A stretch of 64,000 nucleotides of DNA from an uncultured Holophagaceae bacterium (GCA_903913215.1 CAIWKE010000028.1:124001-188000); one strand, 5' to 3'; positions 34,874 through 44,802 are shown, counted from the first letter of the stretch. Made by a program: numbers and translations. Notes: generated by a model not told the origin, from the letters alone.

Positions 34874-36406
34874 ATGGCTGTTGAGTCCACCCAGAGCCTT
34901 CTTGCCACGGAGCTGGTCCCCTCGGGCCAGATGGTCACCTTCACGCTGGACGGCGTGGAATTCGGCCTGGATATCGACCGGGTGCAGGAGATCACGCACC
35001 GCACCGACATCACCCCCGTGCCCGGGAGTCCGACCTTCATCATGGGGGTCATCAACCTGCGCGGCCTCATCATCCCCGTCATCGACAGCCGGGTGCGGTT
35101 CCACCTGGCCCCCCAGGAACCCACCAGCAAGACCCGCATCATCGTCCTGCGGCTAGCCAGCGGGGCCACCGGCCTCCAGGTGGATTCCGTGGCCGAGGTT
35201 GTGCGCCTTGAGGACCATGCCATTCGCGAAACCCCGCCCCTCGTGGCTGGCATCCGCGCCGAGTACCTGGCCGGCATGGTCACCGTGGGGACCCGCCTCA
35301 TCACCCTCATCCACCTGGAGAAGCTGCTGGACAGCGTCGAGCTGAGCCGCCGGGCGGAGCTCGAGGACCTGGGCATGGCCGGCATGGTCGGCACCTCCGA
35401 GGCGGATTTCGAGGAAGAGGCCGAGCAGGACGGGCGCCCCGTGGTGACCTTCCGGCTGGGCTCCGAATCCTTCGGCATCGCGCTCCACGAGGTGGAGGAG
35501 ATCGTCGAACTGCCCGCTGTCACCAAGGTGCCCGACGCCCCCGACTACGTGTTGGGAGTCATCTGCCTCCGGGACCAGGTCATGCCCCTGATCGACCTCT
35601 CGGAAATCCTCTCCATCCAGCAGGGCGATGCCGAGCGCAAGCGCGACATGGTGGTGCTGCTTTCCTTCGGGACCGCCAAGATCGGCGTGGTGGTGGACGA
35701 GATCCAGGAGATCCTCCGCATCCAGGAGGGTCAGACCCTGCCACCGCCCCAGACCCTCTCTGAGGCCGAGCGTGAGCACCTGGAGGGCATCCTCCTGCTG
35801 CCGGGCCGCATGGTGAGCCTCATCAATGTCCTCAAGATCATCACCGGCGACGACCAGGAGAAGATCGCGGCCATGGGCCAGGGCCTCGGATTGGTGGACA
35901 GCCGGGCCACGGAAACCGTGCCCAGCATCGAGCTGGTGGTGTTCCGCCTCGGCCCCGAGAGCTACGGCCTGCGCCTGCATGAGGTCCGCGAGATCATCAT
36001 GGTGGGCCAGATCACCCCCGTGCCCCGGGCGCCCTCCTTCGTGGACGGCGTGCTGAACCTCCGCGGCGAGGTCATGCCCGTGGTGGATCTCCGCACCCGC
36101 TTCGGCCTGGACCGAGTCGAGGCCAACACCATCTCCCGCATCCTCATCACAAGCATCGGCGGCGTGTTCACGGGCCTGGTGGTGGATGCCGTGGACGAAG
36201 TCCGACCAGTGGAACTGAACCGCTTCGGCCCCCCACCCTCCGTCACCGCCGTGGGCGCCAACCGCTACATCGACAAGGTGGCGCGGCTGGATAACGGCAT
36301 GATCTTCCTTCTCGAGCTGAAACAGCTCCTCACCGACACAGAGACCACGCAGCTGCAGGGCCTCCAGGGTCGCCGGAGCACGGCCAACAAGACGGGTGAA
36401 GCATGA
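34874..36406 (+). CDS. triple CheW-domain scaffold protein
   Basis: A 510-residue protein made of three successive CheW domains (approx. residues 15-160, 180-330, 345-495). Each has the signatures of CheW: V-x-F-x-L-G/D-x-E-x-(F/Y)-G-(L/I), then a P-x-x-(P)-x-F/Y-x-x-G-V-(I/L)-(N/C)-L-R segment and a V-D-x-(V/I)-x-E strand. The three are clearly diverged, which excludes an assembly duplication. It would couple receptors to CheA with more than one contact. Its stop overlaps the cheA start by 4 bases (ATGA). Confidence 0.92.
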   Translation: MAVESTQSLLATELVPSGQMVTFTLDGVEFGLDIDRVQEITHRTDITPVPGSPTFIMGVINLRGLIIPVIDSRVRFHLAPQEPTSKTRIIVLRLASGATGLQVDSVAEVVRLEDHAIRETPPLVAGIRAEYLAGMVTVGTRLITLIHLEKLLDSVELSRRAELEDLGMAGMVGTSEADFEEEAEQDGRPVVTFRLGSESFGIALHEVEEIVELPAVTKVPDAPDYVLGVICLRDQVMPLIDLSEILSIQQGDAERKRDMVVLLSFGTAKIGVVVDEIQEILRIQEGQTLPPPQTLSEAEREHLEGILLLPGRMVSLINVLKIITGDDQEKIAAMGQGLGLVDSRATETVPSIELVVFRLGPESYGLRLHEVREIIMVGQITPVPRAPSFVDGVLNLRGEVMPVVDLRTRFGLDRVEANTISRILITSIGGVFTGLVVDAVDEVRPVELNRFGPPPSVTAVGANRYIDKVARLDNGMIFLLELKQLLTDTETTQLQGLQGRRSTANKTGEA

Positions 36407-38499
36407 GCGAATTCGCCCTCGATGATCCCAGCTTCTACGAAGATTTCCTCGTTGAGGCGCAGGAGCACTTCGAGCAGATCGAGACCAACTTCCTGGCGCT
36501 GGAAGAAGCGCCCGGGGATCTGGATCTGCTGAACGCCATTTTCCGCAGTGTGCACACCATCAAGGGGGCCGCCGGCTTCCTGGGGCTGGCCAAGGTCCAG
36601 TCCGTGGCCCACATCGGCGAGAACGTGCTGGACAACCTCCGCAAGGGGCGCATGGAGCTCAGCGACCGCGTCATGGAGCTGCTCTTCGAGACGGTGGACA
36701 TGCTCAAGATCCTCGTCGAGGATGTGGGTGTGCAGGTGCGCAAGCAGGGCGAACTGTCCGATCCCGACCCCAGCGAGCTGATCCGCAACCTCGAAGCCCT
36801 CAAGATGGGTGGAGCCGCCCAGGTGGCTGCAGTTGCTGCGCCGTCCCAGGGTGAGCTGCACCTGCCCCCGGCCCTGGCCGGTGTGAGCGAGGTCGGCCGC
36901 CAGGCCGCTGCGGCTGCCCTGGCCGAAGGCAAGACCGTCATCGGCGTCCAGGCCGAGCTGTCCAGCGCCATCTACGGCACCGCGTTCAACCCCTTCTCCA
37001 TGTTCCAGATGGTGGAGCTGGTGGGGCGCCTGCTGCACAAGCAGATGATCCCGAAAGAGCCCGGCGTGGAGCTGGACACCTTCGATCCCCGAGCTTTCCA
37101 CCTGGACCTCGTGATGATCATCGAGGCCACGGAGCCCATGGAGGAGGTCCGCAAGGTCTTCGGCGCCGTCGCCAATGCCACCATCAGCCTCCACCCTCTG
37201 GCCCTGGGCGCCCCGGCGGCCACCGAGCCGACCGCGCCTGTGGAGGACCGCCGCAAGGCCGGCCGCCGCGGGGCCGATGACAAGGGCTCCTCGGACACCA
37301 TCCGCGTGAGCCAGGCCAAGCTGGAACAGTTCATGAACATCGTGGCTGAGCTGATCATCAGCAAGACCATGATCAGCCACCTGGTCGAGCGCCTCGTGCC
37401 CATGGTGAACGGCCATCAGGCTTCCACAGTCGCCAAGGAACTGGCCCATGCCTCGGTCTACCTGGACCACGTCAGCAAGGAGATCCAGGCCTCGGTGCTG
37501 GGCATCCGCATGGTGCCCGTGAAGACCATCTTCTCCAAGTTCCCCCGCATGCTCCGTGATCTGGCCAAGGCCAGCGGCAAGAAGATCGATCTGCACATGG
37601 CCGGTGAGGACACGGAAATCGACAAGAGCATCATTGAGGAGCTGGGCGACCCGATGATCCACCTCATCCGCAACAGCGCGGACCACGGCATCGAGATGCC
37701 CGCGGACCGTGTCAAGGCGGGCAAGTCCGAGGTGGGCACCGTGGTGCTGCGCGCCCGCCATGAAGGCGACAGCGTCATCGTGGAAATCGAGGACGACGGC
37801 AAGGGCATCGACCCCAGGATCATTCGTGCCAAGGCTGTGGAAAAGGGCCTCATGAGCCAGGAACGCGCCGATGCCATGCCCGATGAGGAGATCGTCGAGC
37901 TGATCTTCGCCCCGGGCTTCAGCACCGCCGCCAAGGTCACGGACATCTCGGGCCGGGGTGTGGGCATGGATGTGGTCCGCTCCAACGTGCGCAAACTCAA
38001 TGGCCGCGTGGGGGTCCGTTCCACCGTGGGCAAGGGCTCCATCTTCACCATCAAGCTGCCCCTCACCCTAGCCATCATCGATGCCCTGCTGGTGAAGAGC
38101 GGCAACCAGGTCTTCGCCCTCCCCGGCACCTCCGTGGAAGAAACGCTCATCGTGCCTCCGGCCAGCCTCTCCCACCTCACCAGCCGCCAGGCCATCAACC
38201 TCCGGGGCGAGGTCCTGGGCGTCTGCCGCTTGAAGCACCTGCTGAAGTCCGAGGCCCCCATCGACACCGCTGCCGAGGCCGACGGCCTCTCCGTGGTGGT
38301 CGTCTCCGCCGGTGGCCGCCGCATGGGCATCATCGTGGACACCTTTGTGCGCCGCCAGGAAGTGGTCATCAAGCCCCTGGCCCCCTACCTCGCCAGCCTG
38401 CCCGGCATCAGTGGAGCCTCCATCATGGGTGATGGCGGCGTCGTGCTGATCCTGGACCCCGCCGAACTCCTCCAACTCGCCGTGCAGGAGGCCGTGTGA
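36403..38499 (+). CDS. cheA: chemotaxis histidine kinase CheA
   Basis: A 698-residue CheA. The P1 Hpt domain carries the phospho-accepting histidine H51 (SVHTIKGAAGF). A non-conserved P2-like region spans ~130-270. The P3 dimerisation segment follows. The P4 ATPase has HLIRNSADHGIE, EDDGKGID and GRGVGMDVVRSNV. A P5 CheW-like domain ends the protein. No receiver is fused. It is translationally coupled to the genes on both sides (ATGA upstream, GTGA downstream). CheR and CheB are not in this window. Confidence 0.96.
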   Translation: MSEFALDDPSFYEDFLVEAQEHFEQIETNFLALEEAPGDLDLLNAIFRSVHTIKGAAGFLGLAKVQSVAHIGENVLDNLRKGRMELSDRVMELLFETVDMLKILVEDVGVQVRKQGELSDPDPSELIRNLEALKMGGAAQVAAVAAPSQGELHLPPALAGVSEVGRQAAAAALAEGKTVIGVQAELSSAIYGTAFNPFSMFQMVELVGRLLHKQMIPKEPGVELDTFDPRAFHLDLVMIIEATEPMEEVRKVFGAVANATISLHPLALGAPAATEPTAPVEDRRKAGRRGADDKGSSDTIRVSQAKLEQFMNIVAELIISKTMISHLVERLVPMVNGHQASTVAKELAHASVYLDHVSKEIQASVLGIRMVPVKTIFSKFPRMLRDLAKASGKKIDLHMAGEDTEIDKSIIEELGDPMIHLIRNSADHGIEMPADRVKAGKSEVGTVVLRARHEGDSVIVEIEDDGKGIDPRIIRAKAVEKGLMSQERADAMPDEEIVELIFAPGFSTAAKVTDISGRGVGMDVVRSNVRKLNGRVGVRSTVGKGSIFTIKLPLTLAIIDALLVKSGNQVFALPGTSVEETLIVPPASLSHLTSRQAINLRGEVLGVCRLKHLLKSEAPIDTAAEADGLSVVVVSAGGRRMGIIVDTFVRRQEVVIKPLAPYLASLPGISGASIMGDGGVVLILDPAELLQLAVQEAV

Positions 38500-39425
38500 A
38501 CCCTGGCGCCGCCGCACCTCTGCCCCAGGCCCGCGCCCAGGGCCGGGAGGCTGTCCAGCATCGGTTCATGACCTTCTTCCTGAATGACCGGGCCTATGGC
38601 CTGCCTCTGCGGCACGTGGCGGAGATCTCGCCGATCCGCGAGCTGAACAAGTTACCTCACATGCCCAAGGCCGTGGAAGGCATCCTCGACCTGCGGGGCC
38701 GTGTGGTGCCCGTGGTGAACCTGCGGGTGCGCATGTCGCTGCCGCCCCTCGAGGAGGGCCGGGTGGGTACCATCCTCGTGCTGGACCTGGCGGGCACCGC
38801 CACCGGCCTGCTGGTGGATGCCGTGGACGCCGTGGTGAGCATTCCCGAAGATGAGATCGTCCCCGCCAGCCCCCTGCTGGCTGGCCTGGGCGGCGCCTGG
38901 GTTGAGGGCTTCATCGTCCAGGGGGAGCGGGTGGTCACACTGCTGGATGCCGCCCTCATTGCCAACCTGGGCTCGGCCCGGACTGAGGGCAAGGAGATCC
39001 TCGCCGCCCGGAGCCTGGAAGAGCGCCTCGATGATGACCTGCGCCGCCTCATCGACATGGCCCCCCCCAAGGAGCAGGGCGAGCACCGGGTGATGCCCCA
39101 GATCGAGTCCTCCATCTCTTACACCGAGCAGGAAATGTCCAAAGTCATGGACCGGGTGGAGGGCATGCTGGCCAGTACGGACAAGGTCTTCCAGGGTATC
39201 GGCTACCTCAAACAGGAGGCCGGTCTGGGCAAGCTGAAGGGCCACGAGCGCGAGATCGCCGAGGTGGAGCGCCTGAACCAGGAGATGCAGGACACGGTCT
39301 TCGCCCTCATCCAGCAGATGCAGTTCCAAGACATCGCCCGCCAGAAACTGGAGCGCGTCATGGCGCACCTGAAGGGCATGCAGATGGCCGTGTCGGGGAA
39401 ATTCCGGGCGAACAAGGCCGAATAG
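38496..39425 (+). CDS. CheW domain fused to CheZ-like phosphatase helices
   Basis: A 309-residue protein with a GTG start overlapping the cheA stop. Residues ~22-165 form a CheW domain (FMTFFLNDRAYGLPLRHVAEI, GILDLRGRVVPVVNLR). After a linker, residues ~205-300 are helical and contain MQFQDIARQKLERVM, with D279 and Q283 in the CheZ-type DXXXQ arrangement. This C-terminal segment is plainly paralogous to the CheZ-like protein encoded three genes upstream. The fusion would place a CheY-P phosphatase in the receptor-CheA array, much as E. coli CheZ is held there by CheA-short. Confidence 0.82.
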   Translation: MNPGAAAPLPQARAQGREAVQHRFMTFFLNDRAYGLPLRHVAEISPIRELNKLPHMPKAVEGILDLRGRVVPVVNLRVRMSLPPLEEGRVGTILVLDLAGTATGLLVDAVDAVVSIPEDEIVPASPLLAGLGGAWVEGFIVQGERVVTLLDAALIANLGSARTEGKEILAARSLEERLDDDLRRLIDMAPPKEQGEHRVMPQIESSISYTEQEMSKVMDRVEGMLASTDKVFQGIGYLKQEAGLGKLKGHEREIAEVERLNQEMQDTVFALIQQMQFQDIARQKLERVMAHLKGMQMAVSGKFRANKAE

Positions 39426-39500
39426 GCCACCTTCGAAGGCTAGGGGTAGAGGCCTCGGCCATCCGCGGTCACAATGGAGGATTGGCCCCAGGAGCCCCCC

Positions 39501-40802
39501 GTGAGCAGCCTCCCCTTCACCGAAGTCCGATTCCTTGCCGACCAGGTCGGTGAGACTGTCCGGCTGCGGGGCTGGGTCCGCAATGCCCGCACCAGCAAGA
39601 CCCGCTTCATCGAGCTGAGGGACGGCTCTGGCTTCGTCCAGTGTGTGGTGGGGGCCGCTGAGGCGGAGCCCGAGAGCTATGAACTGGCGGGCAAGCTCAC
39701 TCAGGAGTCCGCCATCACGGTGACGGGTCTGGTGCAGCAGCACCCCAAGACTGGGCAGCCGGAGCTGCTGGTGAAGTCCCTGGAGCTGATCGGCGGGAGC
39801 ACGGACTTCCCCATCACGCCCAAGGAGCACGGCACCGAGTTCCTCATGGAGAACCGCCACCTCTGGCTGCGCAGCCGCCGTCAGTGGGCCATCCTGCGCA
39901 TTCGCCACACCCTGGTGAAGGGCATCCGCGACTTCTTCGACAGTGATGGCTTCACCCTGCTGGACGCCCCCATCCTGACCCCCAGCGCCTGCGAGGGCAC
40001 CAGTACCTTGTTCGGCACCGAGTACTTCCACGAGGGCATGGCCTTCCTGAGCCAGTCGGGCCAGCTCTACCAGGAGCCGGGCATCGCCGCCTTCGGCAAG
40101 ACCTACTGCTTCGGCCCCACATTCCGGGCCGAGAAGAGCAAGACCCGCCGCCACCTCACGGAGTTCTGGATGGTGGAGCCTGAGGTGGCCTTCGCCCATC
40201 TGGACGACGTCATGGTCCTGGGCGAGCGCATGACCAAGTTCCTCATCCAGCGGGTGCTGGAGGGGCGCCAGGAGGAGCTGAAGATCCTGGAACGGGACCA
40301 GCCCCCTCTGGAACTGGCCCTCAACACCACCTTTGACCGCATGACCTACACGGAAGCCGTGGACAAGCTCAAGACCCTGGGCAGCGACATCCAGTGGGGC
40401 GAGGACTTCGGCAACGACGACGAGACCATCCTCATGAACGCCACGGACAAGCCCCTGTGGGTGCACCGCTTCCCCAAGGCCTTCAAGGCCTTCTACATGG
40501 AACCGGACCCCCTGGATGCCCGCCTGGCCCTGGGCGCCGACCTGCTGGCCCCCGAGGGTTATGGCGAGGTCATCGGTGGCGGCGAGCGCGCCAGCGACCT
40601 CCAGTACCTCCTGGACCAGATCGAGGTCCACCAGCTGACCCGCGCCGACTATGAGTGGTACCTGGACGTCCGCAAATACGGCAGCGTCCCCCACGCCGGC
40701 TTCGGCATGGGCCTGGAGCGCGCCGTGGCGTGGATCTGCAAGCTGCCGCACGTGCGCGAGACCATTCCGTATCCGCGGATGATGGGGACGTTGCGGCCCT
40801 AG
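39501..40802 (+). CDS. asnS: asparaginyl-tRNA synthetase
   Basis: A 433-residue class IIb synthetase. It has an N-terminal OB-fold anticodon-binding domain ([23 protein letters not shown]). Motif 1 is near [13 protein letters not shown]. Motif 2 includes [22 protein letters not shown]. The C-terminal motif 3 is [13 protein letters not shown]. AsnS is favoured over AspS by length and the compact body. GTG 39501 with AGGAG upstream is preferred over the earlier in-frame ATG at 39474. It follows the chemotaxis operon by 75 bases and ends at a strong terminator. Confidence 0.93.
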   Translation: MSSLPFTEVRFLADQVGETVRLRGWVRNARTSKTRFIELRDGSGFVQCVVGAAEAEPESYELAGKLTQESAITVTGLVQQHPKTGQPELLVKSLELIGGSTDFPITPKEHGTEFLMENRHLWLRSRRQWAILRIRHTLVKGIRDFFDSDGFTLLDAPILTPSACEGTSTLFGTEYFHEGMAFLSQSGQLYQEPGIAAFGKTYCFGPTFRAEKSKTRRHLTEFWMVEPEVAFAHLDDVMVLGERMTKFLIQRVLEGRQEELKILERDQPPLELALNTTFDRMTYTEAVDKLKTLGSDIQWGEDFGNDDETILMNATDKPLWVHRFPKAFKAFYMEPDPLDARLALGADLLAPEGYGEVIGGGERASDLQYLLDQIEVHQLTRADYEWYLDVRKYGSVPHAGFGMGLERAVAWICKLPHVRETIPYPRMMGTLRP

Positions 40803-40841
40803 CTGGCACCCGTTCTTGCGCGCAAGCTGCGCTTCCGCGGG

Positions 40842-40872
40842 ACAAAAACCGGGGCGATGCCCCGGTTTTTGT
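40842..40872 (+). terminator. intrinsic terminator after asnS
   Basis: ACAAAAACCGGGGC pairs perfectly with GCCCCGGTTTTTGT around GAT, with a built-in T-tract. It could also stop minus-strand transcription. Confidence 0.92.
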
Positions 40873-40915
40873 GTTTGGCGGGGGTGATCTCTCGCCAACC
40901 CAATCTTAATTCCCC

Positions 40916-40938
40916 CGAAAATCGCGTAGCGATTTTCG
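40916..40938 (-). terminator. hairpin just downstream of YbeD-type gene
   Basis: A perfect 10-bp stem CGAAAATCGC / GCGATTTTCG with a 3-base loop, 4 bases from the YbeD-type stop. The U-tract is lacking, so this is termination by inference. Confidence 0.5.
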
Positions 40939-40941
40939 CCC

Positions 40942-41214
40942 TCACAACTGCATGACAACACCAGGCAGCTTCTGGATCGCCTCCCGCAGGGGCGTCTCGG
41001 CCTCGCCGTGGGGCAGGGTGACCCAGAAGGTATAGCTGATGAAGGAGCCCTTGCAGTTGGCCTGGTGCTGCTCATCGCCCTCGGGCTGGGGGCCCAGGTG
41101 GGCGAGGATGATCTCCATGACCATGTCCGGCCGCAGCTCCTCCTGGCGCCCGATGATCTTCATCGGCACCCGGTTGGGATAGGTGACCTCAAGGCGCTGC
41201 GGAGTCTCGTCCAT
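40942..41214 (-). CDS. YbeD/DUF493-family protein
   Basis: A small 90-residue protein with the pattern of DUF493/YbeD. It opens with a YPNRVPMKIIGRQEE strand, has a conserved helix (MVMEIILAHLG), and ends in a strand rich in aromatics (SFISYTFWVTLPHGEAE). The fold is ferredoxin-like and resembles regulatory ACT domains; a role in lipoate metabolism has been proposed for YbeD in E. coli without a firm mechanism. I prefer ATG 41214 (GGGGG upstream); 41226 is the earliest alternative. Confidence 0.75.
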   Translation of the reverse strand: MDETPQRLEVTYPNRVPMKIIGRQEELRPDMVMEIILAHLGPQPEGDEQHQANCKGSFISYTFWVTLPHGEAETPLREAIQKLPGVVMQL

Positions 41215-41241
41215 AGCCCCCATCATCCCATCTTTTCACTT

Positions 41242-41266
41242 CTGCTCAACGCGCAGCGTTGAGCAG
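41242..41266 (-). terminator. hairpin just downstream of IHF/HU gene
   Basis: A perfect 11-bp stem CTGCTCAACGC / GCGTTGAGCAG with loop GCA, one base from the IHF/HU stop codon on the minus strand. Confidence 0.6.
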
Positions 41267-41267
41267 G

Positions 41268-41543
41268 CTACCCAACTTCGATCTCGCGCAGATCCTTCCC
41301 AGGCTTGAAGCGGATGCTCTTGCCCTTGGGGATCTGGACGCTGGCGCCGGTCTTGATGTTCCGGCCCATGCCCCGCTTGCGGGGACGGGGCTCGAAGACT
41401 CCAAAGCCACGGATCTCGATGCGGTGGCCATTCAGCAGGGCGTCTTTTAGGCGCTCCGTGAGGAGGTCCACGACCTGGAGGGCGGTGGCGCGAGAGCAGG
41501 GGTGGACTTTCATCAGCGAATTGGCGATGTCGATCTTGATCAT
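41268..41543 (-). CDS. HU/IHF-family nucleoid DNA-bending protein
   Basis: A 91-residue protein of the HU/IHF fold: helical N-terminal half (TALQVVDLLTERLKDALLNG), then IEIRGFGVFEPRPRKRGMGRN and TGASVQIPKGKSIRFKPGK, the DNA-embracing beta arm with its intercalating proline region. The extra Arg-rich arm (RPRKRGMGRN) is more IHF-like than HU-like. ATG 41543 with GAGG upstream is better than the TTG two codons earlier. IHF would also assist sigma-54 activators such as those encoded at 7421 and 45056. Confidence 0.92.
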   Translation of the reverse strand: MIKIDIANSLMKVHPCSRATALQVVDLLTERLKDALLNGHRIEIRGFGVFEPRPRKRGMGRNIKTGASVQIPKGKSIRFKPGKDLREIEVG

Positions 41544-41592
41544 CTGCAACCTCGGGCCGGGGAGTGGGAGAGCCAGAATAGGGGAAGGTGGG

Positions 41593-42831
41593 TCAGCGTG
41601 CCAAGGTGATTTTCACGTCGGAGTGCGGGGGCATGGGCATGATACCCCCTGGAGCCGGGGCCTGGACGGGCGGGGGGGGCTGTCCGCCACTCTCGCGGCC
41701 GCCGCCCTGAGCGATGGCCATGCCCCGCTCCATGTTGGCCTTGGCCAGGTCGCTGGTGGCCATGACGCCCTCCAGACGGAGCTTGAACTCGCCCACGTTA
41801 GTGGCCCGGAGCAGGGCCTCCTCCTCGGTGATGAGCCCCTGGCGCAAAAGGAAGTAGAGGCTCTGGTCAAAGGTCTGCATGCCGTACTGGGCCGTGCCCG
41901 AGGCGATGACGTCCTTCAGGCCCTTGGTCTTGTCCTTGTCCTCGATGCAGCTGCGGACAGACTCGGTGGTGATCATGACCTCCACGGCGGGCACCCGGCC
42001 CTGGCCATCCGCCCGGGGCACCAGGCGCTGGGAGACGATGCCCTTGAGCACCGCGGCGATCTGGAGCCGGATCTGCTTCTGATGGTGGGGGGGAAAGACT
42101 GAGATGACGCGGTTGATGGTCTCTGTGGCGTCCAGGGTGTGGAGGGTGCTGAAGACCAGGTGGCCCGTCTCGGCGGCGTGGAGGGCCGTTTCGATGGTCT
42201 CCAGGTCGCGCATCTCACCCACGAGGATCACGTCGGGATCCTGGCGGAGGGCGGCGCGGAGGGCCGAGGAGAAGCTCTTGCAGTCGGCCTCGACCTCCCG
42301 CTGGTTCACGATGCTGAGGTTGTCCCGGTGGAGGTACTCGATGGGATCCTCGATGGTGAGGATGTGCTCCGTTCGCGTGGCGTTGATGAGGTCGATCATG
42401 GCGGCCAGGGTCGTGGACTTGCCAGAGCCCGTGGTGCCCGTCACCAGCACCAGGCCCCGCTGCTCCTGGCAGATGGTCTTGAGCACCTTGGGCAGCATGA
42501 GGTCGTCGATGGTGTAGATCTTCCGCGGGATGACGCGAAGGACCAGGCCCACGGTGCCCCGCTGGTTGAAGATGTTGCAGCGGAAGCGGCCCAGGCTGGG
42601 CACGGAGTAGGCAATGTCGATGTCGAAGTTCTCTTTGAACTTATTCTTCTGCTTGTCGCTGGCCATGATGGCGTAGGCCATGGCGATGGTGTCTTCCTGG
42701 ACCAGCTTCTTGAACTGGGTCATGGGCGTCAGCTTGCCGCGAATGCGGGCAATGGGGTGGTTGCCGACCTTCAGGTGGAGGTCGCTGGCACCCTGCTCGC
42801 ACACTACAGTGAGCAGCTCATTGATATGCAT
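41593..42831 (-). CDS. pilT: type IV pilus retraction ATPase PilT
   Basis: A 412-residue secretion ATPase. The N-terminal PAS-like domain (DLHLKVGNHPIARIRGKL) and RecA-like domain with Walker A GTTGSGKSTT, the Asp box/Walker B (DPDVILVGEMRDLET), and the His box (HLVFSTLHTLDA) are typical of PilT. The C-terminal AIRE-type motif is not obvious. Instead there is a ~40-residue Gly/Pro-rich tail. It drives pilus retraction for twitching motility. GGAG precedes the ATG. No other pil gene is adjacent; the chemotaxis operon and PilZ gene lie nearby. Confidence 0.93.
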   Translation of the reverse strand: MHINELLTVVCEQGASDLHLKVGNHPIARIRGKLTPMTQFKKLVQEDTIAMAYAIMASDKQKNKFKENFDIDIAYSVPSLGRFRCNIFNQRGTVGLVLRVIPRKIYTIDDLMLPKVLKTICQEQRGLVLVTGTTGSGKSTTLAAMIDLINATRTEHILTIEDPIEYLHRDNLSIVNQREVEADCKSFSSALRAALRQDPDVILVGEMRDLETIETALHAAETGHLVFSTLHTLDATETINRVISVFPPHHQKQIRLQIAAVLKGIVSQRLVPRADGQGRVPAVEVMITTESVRSCIEDKDKTKGLKDVIASGTAQYGMQTFDQSLYFLLRQGLITEEEALLRATNVGEFKLRLEGVMATSDLAKANMERGMAIAQGGGRESGGQPPPPVQAPAPGGIMPMPPHSDVKITLAR

Positions 42832-42975
42832 GGATTCTCCCAGGTAAGGGTGGGCTTATCTTAGTCCCCTGCGCTGGCAATGGAAGGGGTTGCGATTTGA
42901 CCTCGGAAAAGGCCGAAACATCTGATAATATCAAGGGTTCTGCCTGCCCTATGTATGGGCTGCCCCGGGAGCCAG

Positions 42976-44802
42976 ATGACCCCCCTCGAAAAGATCCGCA
43001 ATCTTGCCATCATTGCCCACGTCGACCACGGCAAAACCACCCTGGTGGATGCCCTGTTCAAGGGCGCCCACATGTTCCGGGACAACCAGCGCGTCCAGGA
43101 ACGGGCCATGGACAGCAATGACCAGGAGCGCGAGCGCGGCATCACCATCCTGGCCAAGACGACCTCCCTGCACTGGGGCGGCTACCGCTTCAACATCGTG
43201 GACACCCCCGGCCACGCCGATTTCGGCGGCGAAGTGGAGCGGGTGCTCAGCATGGTGGACTCGGTGCTGCTGGTGGTGGACGCCTTCGACGGCCCCATGC
43301 CCCAGACCAAGTTCGTGACCCGCAAGGCCTTGGCCCTGGGGCTCCGGCCCATCGTGGTCATCAACAAGGTGGATCGCCCCGGCGCCCGCCCCGTGTGGTG
43401 CCAGGACCAGGTCTTCGACCTCCTCATCGAGCTGGGTGCCACCGAAGAGCAGTTGGACTTCCCCTGCGTCTTCGCCAGCGCCAAGCTTGGCTACGCCATG
43501 CTGGACATGAATGACGCCAGCGAGAACCTGGATCCCCTCTTCGACACCATCGTCAAGCACTGCCCCCACCCCACGGGCAGCTCTGACGCCCCACTCCAGA
43601 TGCTGGTCACGCTCATGGACTGGAGCGACTTCGTGGGCCAGATCGGCATCGGCCGCATCGTGAACGGCCGCATCCACGTGGGCGATGCCGTGGCCCTCAT
43701 CAAGCGCGATGGCACCATCCAGCAGCAGAAGATCACCCAGCTCTACGGCTTCGAAGGCCTGAGCCGGGTTCAGCTCACCGAGGGCAGCGCTGGCGAGATC
43801 GTGGCCATCGCGGGCATCGAGGACATCCGGGTGGGCGAGACCATCGCCGACGCCTCGAACCCCTCGGCCCTGACCTATGTGGACATTGACGAGCCCACCA
43901 TCTCCATGATGTTCATGGTGAACGCGGGTCCCTTCGCCGGCCAGGACGGCAAGTTCATCCAGAGCCGCCGCATCCGCGAGCGCCTCCAGAAGGAGCTGCA
44001 GCACAATGTCGCCCTCCGCGTGGAGGACACGGACAGCCCCGATTCCTTCAAGGTGAGCGGCCGTGGCGAGCTGCATCTCTCGGTGCTCATTGAGACCATG
44101 CGTCGCGAAGGCTTCGAGCTCTGCGTGAGCCGCCCCGAGGTGATCCTCCACTTCGACCCGATCACCGGCGAGAAGATGGAGCCCTATGAGGATGTCACCA
44201 TCGACATCCCCGATACCTACATGGGCGTGACCATGGAGCACATGGGCAACCGCAAGGCCGAGATGCAGGACATGGGCAATGAGGGTGGCCGCCTGCGGCT
44301 CCACTTCAAGATCCCCAGCCGTGGCCTCATCGGCTTCCGCAACGAGTTCATGACCGACACCCGCGGTGAAGGCATCATCCACAGCCTCTTCAGCCACTAC
44401 GGCCCCCACAAGGGTGAGCTGACCAGCCGCAAGAACGGCGTGCTCATCAGCATGGAGCAGTGCGAGTCCGTGGGCTTCGCCCTCATGAACCTCGAAGAGC
44501 GCGGTGTCATCTTCATCCAGCCCAACACCAAGTGCTACGAGGGCATGATCGTGGGCGAGCACGCCCGCGAGAACGACCTGGTGGTCAATGTGGCCAAGGC
44601 CAAGAAGCTCTCCAACATGCGCTCCAGCGGCAGCGACGAAGCCACCCGCATCACCCCGCCCCGGGAGCACACCCTGGAGCAGGCCCTGGAATACATCGAG
44701 CCCGACGAGCTGGTGGAAGTGACCCCCAACTTCATCCGCATGCGCAAGCGCGTGCTGGACACCAACGAGCGCAAAAAATCTGAGAAGCGGAACGACTCCT
44801 AA
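42976..44802 (+). CDS. typA: ribosome-associated GTPase TypA/BipA
   Basis: A 608-residue translational GTPase. G-domain motifs are G1 [10 protein letters not shown], the switch region [14 protein letters not shown]3 [13 protein letters not shown], and G4 VINKVDRP. The C-terminal BipA-specific domain includes [27 protein letters not shown] (landmark) and the KSxN-type MRSSGSDE loop. It assists 50S assembly and stress adaptation. ATG 42976 is chosen because the GTPase domain begins there with GGAG upstream. Confidence 0.96.
   Translation: MTPLEKIRNLAIIAHVDHGKTTLVDALFKGAHMFRDNQRVQERAMDSNDQERERGITILAKTTSLHWGGYRFNIVDTPGHADFGGEVERVLSMVDSVLLVVDAFDGPMPQTKFVTRKALALGLRPIVVINKVDRPGARPVWCQDQVFDLLIELGATEEQLDFPCVFASAKLGYAMLDMNDASENLDPLFDTIVKHCPHPTGSSDAPLQMLVTLMDWSDFVGQIGIGRIVNGRIHVGDAVALIKRDGTIQQQKITQLYGFEGLSRVQLTEGSAGEIVAIAGIEDIRVGETIADASNPSALTYVDIDEPTISMMFMVNAGPFAGQDGKFIQSRRIRERLQKELQHNVALRVEDTDSPDSFKVSGRGELHLSVLIETMRREGFELCVSRPEVILHFDPITGEKMEPYEDVTIDIPDTYMGVTMEHMGNRKAEMQDMGNEGGRLRLHFKIPSRGLIGFRNEFMTDTRGEGIIHSLFSHYGPHKGELTSRKNGVLISMEQCESVGFALMNLEERGVIFIQPNTKCYEGMIVGEHARENDLVVNVAKAKKLSNMRSSGSDEATRITPPREHTLEQALEYIEPDELVEVTPNFIRMRKRVLDTNERKKSEKRNDS

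Noticed and set aside
34874-36406. Triple CheW as assembly duplication
   Set aside because: The three domains differ throughout at protein and DNA level, so they are ancient paralogues.
36265-37761. 498-codon minus-strand open frame opposite cheA
   Set aside because: Shadow of cheA; no start signal and no domain.
38652-41075. 807-codon minus-strand open frame across cheW-cheZ and asnS
   Set aside because: It runs antisense through two well-supported genes and a terminator, and no domain is recognisable.
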